Of a stretch of DNA of 64,000 bases, positions 30,665 to 42,369 are shown piece by piece. The stretch spans positions 60,236,093 through 60,300,092 of the forward strand of contig NC_081849.1 of the NCBI RefSeq assembly GCF_963259705.1, in the 5' to 3' direction. Source of the stretch: Myotis daubentonii (Eukaryota > Chordata > Mammalia > Chiroptera > Vespertilionidae). The notes under the pieces were generated by a model. The model was not told the origin of the DNA and did no database searches. It was given only the letters and a program-made list of their open reading frames with translations. The first letter of the stretch is position 1, and each line of letters starts with the position of its first letter. The position numbers were made by a program, and so were the translations under genes.

Positions 30665-31834
30665 TCTATAATATTTTCATAAGAAAAAGAGGGCAAACTA
30701 AAAGAACTGTAAGATCTGGGTGACAGAAAAATAACCATCTGTTATATTATATTCTGTATGTTGAAGTACACTTGTAATTAAAACATTTTTAATTAGAAAC
30801 ATAAAAAGTAATTTCACTACAGCTGGTGCCATCATCAGGATTGCTAAGACAGCACAGCTAATGGGGTGACTCCTGAAATAAGCCAGGCCCAAAAAAGAAT
30901 CAGATGCTCCACAACATAGTCATGCCTGGATTATTTTTTGGCCAAGAATTTGATCCAAAACTTGTATACAACAGGACTGCACTTTCTTAATATGTTGTCT
31001 CCAGGGCAAAAAGTAAGTCCCTGATTTTGGCAATGTGTGCTTGCTTTTTAGACTTTTGGTGGAAAATCAAACTCTCTCCTTTTGGGACTGGAGCCTGGGT
31101 AGAGGGAGCCTTAGAATCCAGACAAATCTCCAGGCCCTGGAATTTGCTCGGCAAAGACAAAGTATGAAGGGGTGGAAACTTTTCTTCCTGTGTCCACAGT
31201 TGGTTTTTCCCAAAGATGGGGAAAAGATACCAACTGGAGATTTGAAAGAGAGATCTGTAAGATCATGAAGTATGCAGGTTTTTCCGAATTTGCATTTTTG
31301 GTTTATAAGAGATTACATTTTAGTAAATATAGGAATATGCAATTTATATAACATCATAATTTCTGGAATTCCTATGCTGTATTAGACATAAGATTTCCCT
31401 GGCCTTCAGTGAAAGAAGGACACTTACCATGTGCATATATGGGGGAGGCAAGCAAGGCTTCCTTCTGGGAAAGTAATGGTAATTATATCCGAATTATGGT
31501 TCAGGGTGGGGACAGCCTTATAATTATACAGATAGAGGATCTCAAGGGGGGATTCACTCACCAAGCTCTATCGACTACCACAGAGAACATGGTCACCATC
31601 CTTCTAATCAAGTTCTCCAAATTCCCTATTAACTGACCTCTCTGTTAGACTGGTGTCCCAATCTGGTAGATGATTATGATTTCCAATAGCTTTTTTTTAA
31701 TATAACAGGTTCTCTGCCTCCACACCGCCCCTCATGCCTAATACTCCCTTTTGAAACTTCAACAATATGGCTGTCGTTTGCAGGGGGTGGGGGGTGTTTA
31801 TGCATGTGGTATGTGTGAGTGTGGTATATATGTG

Positions 31835-31835
<1 letters not shown>
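30665..31835. other. Unassigned sequence
   Basis: No gene or repeat named. Short open frames near 31035-31268 and 31409-31636 show no domain or conserved motif. Confidence 0.45.

Positions 31836-31876
<41 letters not shown>
31836..31876. repeat. (GT)n microsatellite
   Basis: About 20 GT units after a degenerate GT-rich lead-in. Confidence 0.96.
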
Positions 31877-31879
<3 letters not shown>

Positions 31880-32169
31880 AGCTCCCAAGTGGTTTTGTTA
31901 CATTCTGTCCTTGGACCTTGGACTGGAAAAATACTTCACTTAGACTAAAAATTATTTATTACTGAAACATTTCAGAGATTTGCCTCCACAAGCATTCTTC
32001 ATTACTAATGTAGCAAGAAACCATTTTCTATTGCTAGAGATGTGTCTGCACCTGAGCAAGCGAGCTGGGAAACTGTTATTAGGAAGATGGTAAGTAGTTT
32101 CTGCATTTTAGAGCAAAAATTGGTCTTGGTTCTTGGACTCTCTAACTTGTCTAGAAGGAATTACTGTGT

Positions 32170-32300
32170 TGAGCCTTTTAATTGTAAGAAAGTAAGTTCT
32201 GTGAGTACAGGGGATGTATTTGTTACTTTCCACTCTATCCCAAATACTTGGTAGAGTGTCTGGCACATAGAAAAACAATAAATATTCGTTCAACAAAGAA
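32170..32300 (+). mobile_element. L2 LINE 3' end
   Basis: 'gtaagttctgtgagtacagg', 'agagtgtctggcacatag' and 'aataaatattcgttcaacaa' match the 3' end pattern of L2. Confidence 0.7.
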
Positions 32301-32619
32301 AGGAGAAAGAACCATAGAAGAAAATCCGTAGGAAAGAAGTATCCAGCTACAAATGTTTCAGACTAAATCCTTAATCCATCTTTGCCTTAATATAAAAAGG
32401 CAGCCTTCATTTGAGGCCTAATGGCTGAGGACAATTATGGGGTTGTTTGTTCTACTTTATTTGTTTGGCTATTTGTAGTGATACTTTCCTCCTTTGGATT
32501 AGTCTAAAGGCATAAAACTTTGGGGCTCTGATGTGGCCCAGAGAGGAAGGAAAAGAAGGGAAAAATCTAAAGAGGACTCTCCCTTTGGGGGAAGAGAAGC
32601 TGCCTGCCTGCCCCCCCCC

Positions 32620-32621
<2 letters not shown>

Positions 32622-32662
<41 letters not shown>
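32622..32662. repeat. (CA)n microsatellite
   Basis: About 20 CA units after a run of ten C, directly before an hAT element. Confidence 0.97.
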
Positions 32663-32665
<3 letters not shown>

Positions 32666-32672
32666 TGTAGGG

Positions 32673-32907
32673 CAGTGATGGCGAACCTTTTGAGCTCGGC
32701 GTGTCAGCATTTTGAAAAACCCTAACTTAACTCTGGTGCCGTGTCACATATAGAAATTTTTTGATATTTGCAACCATAGTAAAACAAAGACTTATATTTT
32801 TGATATTTATTTTATATATTTAAATGCCATTTAACAAAGAAAAATCAACCAAAAAAATGAGTTCGTGTGTCACCTCTGACGTGCATGTCATAGGTTCACC
32901 ATCACTG
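32673..32907 (+). mobile_element. Non-autonomous hAT element
   Basis: Ends CAGTGATGGCGAACC and GGTTCACCATCACTG are nearly perfect terminal repeats. Same family as 19071-19297. The flanking 8-mers (CTGTAGGG, CAGGACCT) do not match, so the target duplication is lost or the ends have changed. Confidence 0.9.
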
Positions 32908-34240
32908 CAGGACCTTAGGAGAAGCACAGCCAGTAGAGGTTGCTCTCTGAGGAAACCTGACCTAGACCAGTGACTACTAAGTGTTAAGTTCTCTTCTGCA
33001 TTGTACTCCCCGGGATGTCCTTAAAGCCTTAATGAAAGGTATGTTTAAACCACAATTCAGTGTCAGTTGGGGAATTAAGATCTGAGAACGGGGAGTCACA
33101 GCAGCGTGGAAGGGCTCCTAGGAGGCAGCTGGATGCAAAGAGCAAAAGGGTCCAGAGCCATCGTCAGAAACGGCCCTGGCAAGCACAAATCTCAGTGGAT
33201 TTGGAAAACAAGTAAGTACTTCCTGAAGTACTTAATGAACACTGGTAGAGAGAATGCAAAATAAGAGTTCTGAGCAGGATTTTGGAAAGAGGCCTTGGAA
33301 TAAATATTTGGGGCCTTAAAGGTAAATGTGTTTTGCACAGACTGGAAAAGTTGTTTGGAGTGAACCTAGTATTTGATAAGAGGACCCAAACCTACTCTGC
33401 TTCTCAGATTGGAACTCTGAATTAGTATTTTACTTTCTAGCAGCAAAGTACTGTACTGGATGAAAAGAGATAAAGACATATGTACATATATATAAACACA
33501 CATACATAAATGAAATAACAATAACATCATTTTATAGCTCTGATTCACCATCATTAATGGTTGTATGTTTTCTTATTCATTCAGCCATTTAATGAATAAT
33601 TGTTGAATGCCTATAAATCAAGTAGATTTCATTCAGCTGTGAGGAACAGAAACTCTCATAGTGCAAGATTAGGATAGCTCAAAAGTGACTGGGAGCTCAC
33701 TCTAGACAACAAAACATCTGAGACTGGAGCTCCCCTATCTCTCAGCAGGAGTGGGTTGCACCCACACAGGCCCTACACAGGACTCATGGCTTTCTCCATG
33801 AGATGGTTTCCTTAATCTCATGGACTTCAAGGCAGCTCTGTTCCCAGAAGCTCCTGGGTGACACCTGGCACCCTCAAAGCTAAGTATCCTGATTATTATC
33901 CTACTGACAAGTTTACACTCAATATTTGCACTTTCGGGAAAGGAAGAGTGCAGACCCATACTGCATGTTCTGGACATTGCCAGGCTCCTGCACGTTTCCA
34001 AGTGTGATAATGGGAAGGTGAGAACTGGTCCTTCTCATATCTTACCAAGATTGGGTATGTGGGATTGGCTACTAGCATTGGTTTAGTGGCTAGTCTACAT
34101 CAGGGCCAATGTTTCTGTTATTTTCTTTGACTTTTTAAAAATGCTTATTGCCTTGTGATCAGAAGATATCTGCCATCTGCTATCTTGATCAGTAATTTTT
34201 AAAATGTAGCTATATGTTTCATGGACTCAAATTGCATTCT
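32908..34240. other. Unassigned sequence
   Basis: No gene seen. 33600-34080 may contain a diverged old repeat ('cagctgtgaggaacagaaac') that I cannot name. Confidence 0.4.
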
Positions 34241-34349
34241 TGTTGTGGAGCCTGCAAAGATTAAGGGTGAGCCTGTTTGTCTCTATCCCTCCACTGAAAT
34301 CACTAATCAATGCAACAAATCATTCCCACATTGCTAAATCAAAAAAGCT

Positions 34350-34830
34350 AGAGTCCTCATTTCCTCTGAACAGCAGCATTTGACACAGTTGACCTCTCTC
34401 CCTGCTTTCTGAGATACTTTTTCGCTTGGTTTCAGGATAAAACTCTTCCTTAAGCCTTCTCCTTCCTCACTGGCCACTTCTTCCCAATCTCATTTAGGGG
34501 GCCCTCCCAAGCTTCCCAGATTCTAAATTCTGGAGGGCCTAAAGACCAGTATTAAGAGCTTTTCTCATTCTTTGGGTGATCTTAATCGGTTTCATGGCTT
34601 GTTTCTCTGACAGTGTTAAATTTTTCCCTCCAGTTCTTGAACACCAGGTTTATTTATCCATCTGCCCTTAACTTCCCAGTTAATACTTTAATAAACATCT
34701 CAGATTTAATCTGACTAAAACCAAATTCTTTACTCTTTTACTCACACTATTCCTTCAAAGTCCTGCTCCTCCATAGACTTCCCCATCTCAGTACAACAGC
34801 CTTTGTTGGGTTTGCAAAGTTTACAATTCC
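34350..34830 (+). mobile_element. L2/CR1-type LINE ORF fragment
   Basis: 'cagcatttgacacagttgac' encodes the start of the FDTVDH-type reverse transcriptase motif of L2/CR1 LINEs, followed by diverged 'cttcctcactggccacttct' and later 'gtttatttatccatctgccc'. The frame is broken. Confidence 0.65.
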
Positions 34831-35960
34831 AGAAGGGTTTCCTTCATTAAGTTTCTTTAGTTATCATTATTGCTATGAATCTAATGAGAGCATATTTAAT
34901 GAGGTATATTTGCTTTATATATTAGCTAACTATACAGACATATAGCTATAAATATTATTATGTAATAGTATACATATACATTTAAATAACAGTATATAAT
35001 ATATAACATAAAATACATTATAATATATATACTACTGCATAAACACTTACTGACCTTGGGGACATAAAATTTATGTAGATAATTCGTATTTTGGACTATT
35101 GGTTATTGACTTAAAATCCATCAATTTTATTTCTCCTAAATATTTAGGAGAAACATGCCTATTTCCTCACTCAATGTAAAAACATAGTGTGACCAAACTA
35201 AGGTAGAAATTCTTCTGCAACTGGAAGTACAATTCTGTCTTTTTAATTCTGTGTGCACACTGTTCTTAATTTCTAAGCATTTTTAATGTTATTTGATTGT
35301 TAGAAGGCATAGCTTTGATCTAGAAACTACAACTAATCAATTTATTATTTTAGGCAGAGTTATTTACAAGTTCTTTATTAAACTAAAGGGAAAGAGAAGT
35401 GTAACACTAAAGTCCAATATATGCATTTACTAGGTATCTTATAAATAGCATCTCATTTAGTTCTTGGACTATTCTTAGAATAACTCAGTTATGTATTACT
35501 GTTCTCATCTTACCAAAGCCAAGTTTGTCTCACTCCAAAACCAGGCTGCTTCTACTATATCACACCCCCCTCCCCCCTAGTCCAAGTGATAAGTGCATAG
35601 TAGCAAACTCCAGGATCTCCAGAGAATTTTCTATCAAAAAAAAAATCCAACATTAAAATGCCCTATTAATTCTTTCGACACAAAATCTTACTCGTTTTTT
35701 TTTCTTTTCTCAGTTGCTTATGTCATAAAGATGAAAAATACCAGCCAAATCCCTAAATTCCTACTGTATATGGGAAATTCTTTCTTTTCTTTCCCACAGA
35801 CCAAACGTTGATCCTAATATCTATTGATGCTTTATACCATTTAAGCTCATATTTTCCATTTTGCTGTTTATTTTCACCATATTTACACAGCTTTTAAATT
35901 AGGGGGCCATGCCTTTGACTTACTAATTAAATAATACTAACCAACACTTAATATATCTAA
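34831..35960. other. Unassigned AT-rich sequence
   Basis: TATA-type low-complexity DNA around 34910-35040. No gene or clear repeat. Confidence 0.45.
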
Positions 35961-36424
35961 CTAGAGGCCCGGTGCACAAAATTCATGCACTGGGGGCAGG
36001 GGTCCCCTTAGCCCAGCCTGTGCCTTCTCACAGTCCGGGACCCTTGAGGGATGTCCGACTGCCAGCTTAGGTCCACTCCTGGGGAACGGGCAGTTGGACA
36101 TCCCTCTCACAGTCCAGGACCCCTCACTCCTTACCATCTGCCTGCTTGCTGCTCCTTACTGCTTGGCTCACTGTTCCTTAGCACTGCCGTGGAGGCAGGA
36201 GAGGCTCCCGCCACCGCCTCTATGCTCGCCATCTGTGAGCCCAGCTTCTGCCTAAGCGGCGCTCTCCCTGTGGGAGCGCACTGACTACCAGGGGGAAGCT
36301 CCTGCATTGAGCATCTGCCCCATGGTGGTCAGTGCATGTCATAGCGACCGATCATTCTGCCAGTCGTTCTACCAGTTGTTATGCCATTCAGTCAATTTGC
36401 ATATTAGGCTTTTATTATATAGGA
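35961..36424 (-). mobile_element. HeliBat-type Helitron
   Basis: Minus strand: 5' TCCTATATAATAAAAGCC at 36424 with ATATGCAAAT, 3' CTAG at 35961 with hairpin 'gtgcacaaaattcatgcac'. 464 bp, close to 7642-8104 in length and content. Confidence 0.92.
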
Positions 36425-37085
36425 TTCTAATTTCCACTCTTCTTTCATACTGCCTAGGAAGCATGGTTTCAGTGGTTTCCTACCCTAAAAGACCCTCCTC
36501 ATTGACCTACTAGGATGCCACCATTTAGAAATTCAAATCTTTATTCCTTTTTTCATGTAACCCCTATTAAAGTTCTCATATCCCAAAGAGAAGTTCTACT
36601 AGCTAACACAACAGTAGGGCAATCTTTCAGATTCTTTCTAAACTATTAACTAGGCTCTTCTGAGCTAAAAATACATTTTAAAGTTGCTTTAAGGATTAGT
36701 GAGAGGGCACCAAAGACGAAGTTCCCTTACATCACAATTTTGCTTCACTTCCCCTTTAACTGCCCAATAGCCGAGGAAATGGTTCTCAATAGTGGTGTCA
36801 TGTTTACCCTCTACCATTGCTTTATTCAGATAAAGAACAAATCAACTTCTTAAAAAGAAAAACTTGCAACCAGTTTCCCAATAGCATGTGATTCTGAATC
36901 ATTTTCCCATATCTGACGCTGAAGTAATCTGGCATTACTGCTTTTTCTTAAAACTTTGCAATCAAGTCATTTAACCACAGGGCATTTACTACCCAACAAC
37001 CACACTCTAGGCCCACATCCTAAAGAGCTTCAGGGGGATCCTGGGACTTCCCAAGAGGGGGCCACAGAGGTGGGTTGCCACCATG
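36425..37085. other. Unassigned sequence
   Basis: Nothing recognised. Confidence 0.45.
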
Positions 37086-37290
37086 GTATCACAGAAAGAT
37101 CACTGTCCTCATAGTCAAAAAAGCCTGAATTTGAATCACAGCTCTGCCATTTACCATCAATTGCTTCATCTAAAACCTGGACATAATATAATCCACCTCA
37201 CAGAACTTTTTCCAAGAATGACATGTGAGAGCACTTAGCAGAAGGAACACTAACAAAGGGAAGGCACTCCATAAGTGTGTTTATTTTTAG
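37086..37290 (+). mobile_element. MIR SINE
   Basis: 'gtatcacagaaagatcactg', 'aatttgaatcacagctctgc', 'catttaccatcaattgcttc' and 'gtgagagcacttagcag' follow the MIR consensus order. Confidence 0.7.
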
Positions 37291-37889
37291 TTGGACACAG
37301 TCTGTTTTTCCTCTCTGGTCATGGGATAAAGAAACTTGAATAATTTAGAGTAACTGCTTTCCCCTAAAAATATTTTAAGATTCTGGAGCCTGAACCCCAG
37401 ATTTACATGTTACATGCCTGAGAGGATATAGTAAACACTGAATGCTTAACTTAAAGAGAACATAATTTTTACTTCTAAGACCACCTCCAATAACAACTCA
37501 AAGAAATTCTACAATTTAAAATTAATTTTTATCAATTATTTGGATGGTATTCATTTATAGTATAAATGCCCCTGATGGAAATAACACTTGAACCTTCTCA
37601 GTCATTCATTTCTCAGTAGAAATGACTTTATAAAGTAATATTTTATGAGACCAAATATGTACAAAAAGAAAAGCCATGCAAGTAAGGTGTCTGTATGGCT
37701 CCTACAAGAAAGCTAGGTAGGAAGGTAAGTTCGAGGCTCTGGGAGTCAACTACTGCTCTCTGATGTTTGCATTGCCCTCACGCTGTGTGGAGGGAGAGAG
37801 AACTCCTAAGCAGGAACAGGGCCCTAAACTCAGAGAATACCTTTCAGGACAGAAGAGCCTACCTCGTCCTATACAGTATATAGTTGTTT
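37291..37889. other. Unassigned sequence
   Basis: No gene or repeat recognised. Confidence 0.45.
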
Positions 37890-38098
37890 TTTAAAAATAT
37901 ATTTTATTGATTTCAGAGAGGAAGGGAGAGAGAGATAGGAACATCAATGATGAGAGAGAATCATTGATTGGCTGCCTCCAGCACACCCCACACTAGGGAT
38001 CAAGCCCCCAATCTAGTCATATGCCCTGACTGGGAATCGAACCACAAACTCCTGGTTCATAGGTTGACATTCAACCACTGAGCCATGCCGACTGGGCC
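37890..38098 (-). mobile_element. Ves SINE
   Basis: Antisense: right-end head 'ctggcccagtcggcatggct', body 'gaggcagccaatcaatgatt', CT-rich part and TTTTATTG left end. CAGTATATAGTT at about 37874 and 38099 is a target-site duplication. Confidence 0.92.
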
Positions 38099-38279
38099 AG
38101 TATATAGTTTTTACACTAGGGTTGCCAGCTTTAGCAAATAAGAATACAGAATGCCCAGTGAAATTTGAATTTCAGATAGACAACCAATATTTTTTTCTTT
38201 AAATGAAACAGTTATATTTCGTAGTGAACCTATTTATTATTTTTATGAAGTTCAAACGTCACTGAATAGCCCCCTGTAT

Positions 38280-38580
38280 TACCTCACACCCTTAATCCTC
38301 CCATCTGCCAGACTGGCTTCCTTACATGGCCATCTCAGGCAGTGTCCCATAGGCTAAAAGCAGGCGCTTCAAACTCAGAAGTTGCATAATGTCATTTCTG
38401 TCAAGGGCTTTATTTTTCTTCATAGTACTTAACATCTCTTGATGTGAGGTGAGGATGTACAATAGAGGACTTATTTCTGTCTCTCTCACTAGAATGCAAC
38501 TTTGTGAGAGCAAGGACTTTGTCTTTTTACTTCAGTGTCTGGCACAGAATAAGAGTTCTATGAGTAATTACTGGATGAAT
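38280..38580 (+). mobile_element. L2 LINE 3' end
   Basis: 'tagaatgcaactttgtgaga', 'gcaaggactttgtcttttta', 'agtgtctggcacagaa' and 'attactggatgaat' follow the L2 3' end. The stretch 38110-38215 before it looks like another, unnamed ancient repeat ('gggttgccagctttagcaaa'). Confidence 0.7.
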
Positions 38581-38679
38581 ATAAGGCTGTATCTTATTCC
38601 TTAGTCACCTGGCCCTGCCAATTCAGTATTCTAAGCAGCCAATTACCAAATTTCTGTCAACTCTCACAGAAATACTGCA

Positions 38680-39275
38680 ATGGCCTCTAACCCATCTTCC
38701 TTGCTCAGGCTCCACCCCATCTTCAGTCTACCTTCCATGTAAATGTGAGGGTTGTTTTTGGATAAAGTCTCTTCTTTCCATTTTTCTGCTTCATAACTAC
38801 AGTGGCTCCCTCATTGCTGACAATAGAATGATAATAGAGTCCAAACCCTTACCATGGAATTCTGAGCCTTTATGATATAATCTGAACCTTCTTTCTCATC
38901 CCCGTTTCTCATCAACTACTCCCACTAGTGCTTCCAATGTTCATTGACCTCTCTCCTATTTTCTCTTCTTGAGCGATCCAGGCTCTTTGATATAATTTGT
39001 CTCCCATCTTTTCTTGCTGACAAACACCTACTCATCTTCATCACCTCTCCAATGGAAACCTGCCTAACATCCCAATGACTCTGGGTTTCCGCCAAATTGT
39101 GAACTTAACTAAATAAATGGTTTCATTATAATCATTTCCTTATATGTCTCTCCTTCCCCCTAAATAAATCATTATATTCTTGTATCTTTTTCTTTTGTTT
39201 TTAAAAAATCTCTACAACACATTCTAAGTAGGGCTTTGCACAAAGTACATGTTAAATAAATTTTGATTGAATGAC
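38680..39275 (+). mobile_element. L2 LINE 3' region
   Basis: A second L2 copy: 'caatggcctctaacccatct', 'tacagtggctccctcattgc', 'gagtccaaacccttaccatg', ending 'aataaattttgattgaatg'. Confidence 0.75.
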
Positions 39276-39765
39276 TAATCCCAAGATAGATTTGGGAGAT
39301 ATCAGTTTTAGAGTAGGATTAATGACAATGAAGCTCACACTGCTGTCCAACATCACACTGGACTCAGGCATTGTGAACAAAGAGAGCTGGAGAAAGAACG
39401 TACCCTGAGGCTTTTATCATTTGGTTCAAAATGTTAGGCTTCTGCTCTTCAGGCAGCCTCCTCAGAAGGCCAGTTCACATACTAATTACTAGAATATGAT
39501 TTGCTATAAACCCATATGAATAAGCAATTGCAGGGAAATCTGAGAGGCTGTTGTTCTTACTCACTTCACAGGACATGGCAGGGTAATTAATGCCTAAAGG
39601 TGGAAACTTCAGTCAATGATTAATTGATCCAGTCTCTGTTCAATCTCACATTGTCTCTAGAACAGTTGGAAAAAAGAAACTCCTAGGATAAAAAGAAACA
39701 ATTCTTCCACAGAAAATCTCTCTCTACTCAAGGACAATCAAATCCCTGAAGAAGCCATATATATA
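39276..39765. other. Unassigned sequence
   Basis: Nothing recognised before the double Helitron. Confidence 0.45.
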
Positions 39766-40734
39766 CTAGAGGCCCGGTGCACAAAAATTTGTGCACTGGG
39801 GGGGGGGGGGGGTCCCTCAGCCCGGCCTGTGCCCTCTCGCAGTATGGGACCCCTCGGGAGATAACGCCCTGCTGGCTTAGGCCTGCTCCCGGGTGGCAGA
39901 GGGCAGGCCCAATCCCTAGGTGCAGCCCCTGGTCGGGCTCAGAGCAGGGCCGATTGGGGAGTTGGGGCGCCACCCCCTGTCATGCACAGAGCAGGGCGAT
40001 CGGGAGGTTGTGATGCCACCCTCAGTCACGCTCAGGGTAGGGCCGATTGGGGGGTTGGGGCACCATCCCCTGTCACACTCAAGGTAGGGTCGATGGGGAG
40101 GTTGCGGCGCCACCCCCAGTCACTCACAGAGCAGGGCCCATCAGGGGGGTTGGGGCTCTGTACCCTGTCACGCACAGAGCAGGGCCAATCAGGGGGTTGG
40201 GGCGCTGCCCCCTGTCACGCACAGAGCAGGGCCCATCAGAGGGTTGGGGCACCGCCCTCTATCACCCACAGAGCAGGGTCAATCAGGGGGTTGGGGCGCC
40301 GCCACTCTCACACACAGGGCAGGGCCGATGGGGAGGTATGGCTCTACCCCGTCACACACAGAGCAGGGCCCGTGGGGGGTTGGGGGGGGGGGGGGTTGAG
40401 GCGCCGCTCCCTGTCACACACAGAGCAGGGCCGATCAGGGGGTTGGGGCACCGCAGCCTGTCACACACAGAGCCGCAGGGCGATCAGGGGGTTGGGGAGC
40501 TCCCCCCTATCAGGCACAGAGCAGGGCTGATCAGGGGGTTGGGGCGCCTTCCCCTGTCACGAACAAAGCAGGGCCGATAGGGAGGTTGTGGCCCCGAACC
40601 CTGTCACACACAGAGCCGCAGGGCGATCAGGGGGTTTGGGCGCTGCCCCCTGTCACACTGATCCCGGTGCCGGGAGGCCTATCAGCTCCGCTGATCCTGG
40701 TGCTGGGAGGCATATTACCCTTTTACTATATAGG
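39766..40734 (-). mobile_element. Helitron carrying a minisatellite, first of a back-to-back pair
   Basis: Minus strand: 3' CTAG at 39766 with hairpin (GTGCACAAAAATTTGTGCAC); 5' end near 40734 reads CCTATATAGTAAAAGGGTAA. Most of the length is a ~47-bp tandem repeat. The 13-G run at 39799-39811 follows the hairpin. No protein-coding content. Confidence 0.88.
39945..40650. repeat. ~47-bp minisatellite, about 14 copies
   Basis: Units of the type 'cacagagcagggccgatcag', 'ggggttggggcgccg' and 'cccctgtcaca', spaced 44-49 bp (for example near 40174, 40221, 40268 and 40315). Copies differ by point changes. Open frames of 177-182 codons in two frames arise from the repeat and are not genes. Confidence 0.92.
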
Positions 40735-41282
40735 GTAGAGGCCTGGTGGGTGCCGGCTGGTTTGCCCTGAAGGGTGTCCTGGATCAGGGTGGGGGTCCCC
40801 ACTGGGGTGCCTGGCCAGCCTAGGTGAAGGGCTGAGGGCTGTTTTCAGGCTGGGGGTGACTGAAGCTCCCAAACGCTCCTTTTTTTTTCTTTTTTTTCTT
40901 TTTTTTATTCTGGGCCAGCTTTAGCTTTGAGGCTTGGCTCCAGGTCGTAGGCCTCCGCAGCTGAAAGTAGGTTTCTGGCCTTTGCTTACAATGTTACGAT
41001 CCTGCTGGCTGAAGCCCAGCGGAGTAAAGCAGGTTTCTGGGGTTTTGTTTAGCTTCTATATTTGTTACATAGTTGCTTAGAGTTGCAGCTCAGAGGCCTG
41101 CAGCGGCAGGTGGGGAACGTTGGAGTCCTCTGTCACTGAGGCAAGCAAGCCTCATGTTAGTTTCAAGCTGCCTGGCTGCCGGCCGCCATCTTGGCTGGCA
41201 GTTAATTTGCATATTGCCCTGATTAGCCAATGGGAAGGGTAGCGGTTGTACGCTAATTATCATGTTTCTATTTTATTAGATA

Positions 41283-41285
<3 letters not shown>
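40735..41285 (-). mobile_element. HeliBat-type Helitron, second of a back-to-back pair
   Basis: Minus strand: 5' TCCTATCTAATAAAATAG at 41285, then 'gattagccaatg' antisense and the ATGCAAAT/YY1-like block. The 3' end at 40735 is 'gaggcctggtggg' without a clear hairpin. The 3' part matches 7515-7641. Confidence 0.88.

Positions 41286-41321
<36 letters not shown>
41286..41321. repeat. (AT)n microsatellite
   Basis: About 18 AT units starting at the Helitron's 5' TC. Confidence 0.95.
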
Positions 41322-41323
<2 letters not shown>

Positions 41324-42369
41324 CTTGATAATATACAAAAGCTTTATTCTTATACATTGATATTGAGAATGTTTTTTAAAAATTTAAGAACTAGTACTTA
41401 CACTGTTTCAGTTTCACCACACAATAACTTTACATATAACCCCCACCATGACAATTTTAGTAGAGTGAGTCAAATATTCTGACCACCTACTCCCCAACAT
41501 TTCCATCACAGAAATAGAAGCTTGTCCTATATAAGGTGCTTCAGCTGGTGGACCTCAAGAACGGCCCTCCTACTGGCAATATTCTATCATATCCCATACC
41601 TCAAAACCTTGTGTCAGCAGGAAATCTGAGTGCAGATCATTCTACCCTTGAAAGTGTTCCCTAGTCAAGGACAATCAGCTCCCAAGAGAGCAGTTTGTTT
41701 ATTTTTGCTCAATGAAATGTTAAAACTTTTTTCTTGTGCACTAACGTTGAGAACTTTTGTAAGTACTGAGATCCTTTTTGGATCTTATTTCATCTCTGGA
41801 GTTATAAAAGAAGAAACATTCTAAATTTCTTTAACAAGCAAATAATTAAATGTGGTAAGTTAAATATGATTTGTTTTTCAAAATAAAATGTACTTAATCC
41901 GCATGTCTTTTGTCCATTACTAATCATTGTCATGAACATAAAAATGTTCATAATAATTCTGAGTGACAATAATGCCCTTTCTGCTCTAAAATTATATTAC
42001 CTCTCCTCCTCCTGAGCTGACAATTCTGGTGACTAACAATACCATCATCATCTGGACACATGATATCGGGACACTGTTAATCTGTCCCCATTATTTGCCT
42101 GACATGGCAAATATGAGGCTTTTATATAGTCATCACCCCCTCTGAATTCATGGCCTCATAATAATCCATCTCACTATTCTTCCCCACTGACCCTAGATCA
42201 GACCAAAGAATCCTCTTCAACCAAATAATTTCAGTTCTCAGGACCTAGTAAACAGATCCAGCATGTGAGATTCTTAAAAATCAATTTAATTTTTTTCATT
42301 ACTCTCAAATAGAGCAATCCCCCAAACCTAAATTAAGACTAGTTAAATTAAACATGAAGAATAACATCA
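41322..42369. other. Unassigned sequence
   Basis: No gene or repeat recognised. Confidence 0.45.

Noticed and set aside
31409..31636. Small gene of 75 codons
   Set aside because: No recognisable domain, splice context or conserved motif; length is within chance for this window.
39982..40580. Open frames of 177 and 182 codons
   Set aside because: They run through the ~47-bp minisatellite in two frames at once. Glycine-rich repeats come from the repeat itself and no domain is present.
39945..40650. CRISPR-like array
   Set aside because: The regular spacing is a tandem minisatellite: the whole unit repeats, there are no unique spacers, and the setting is a mammalian Helitron.
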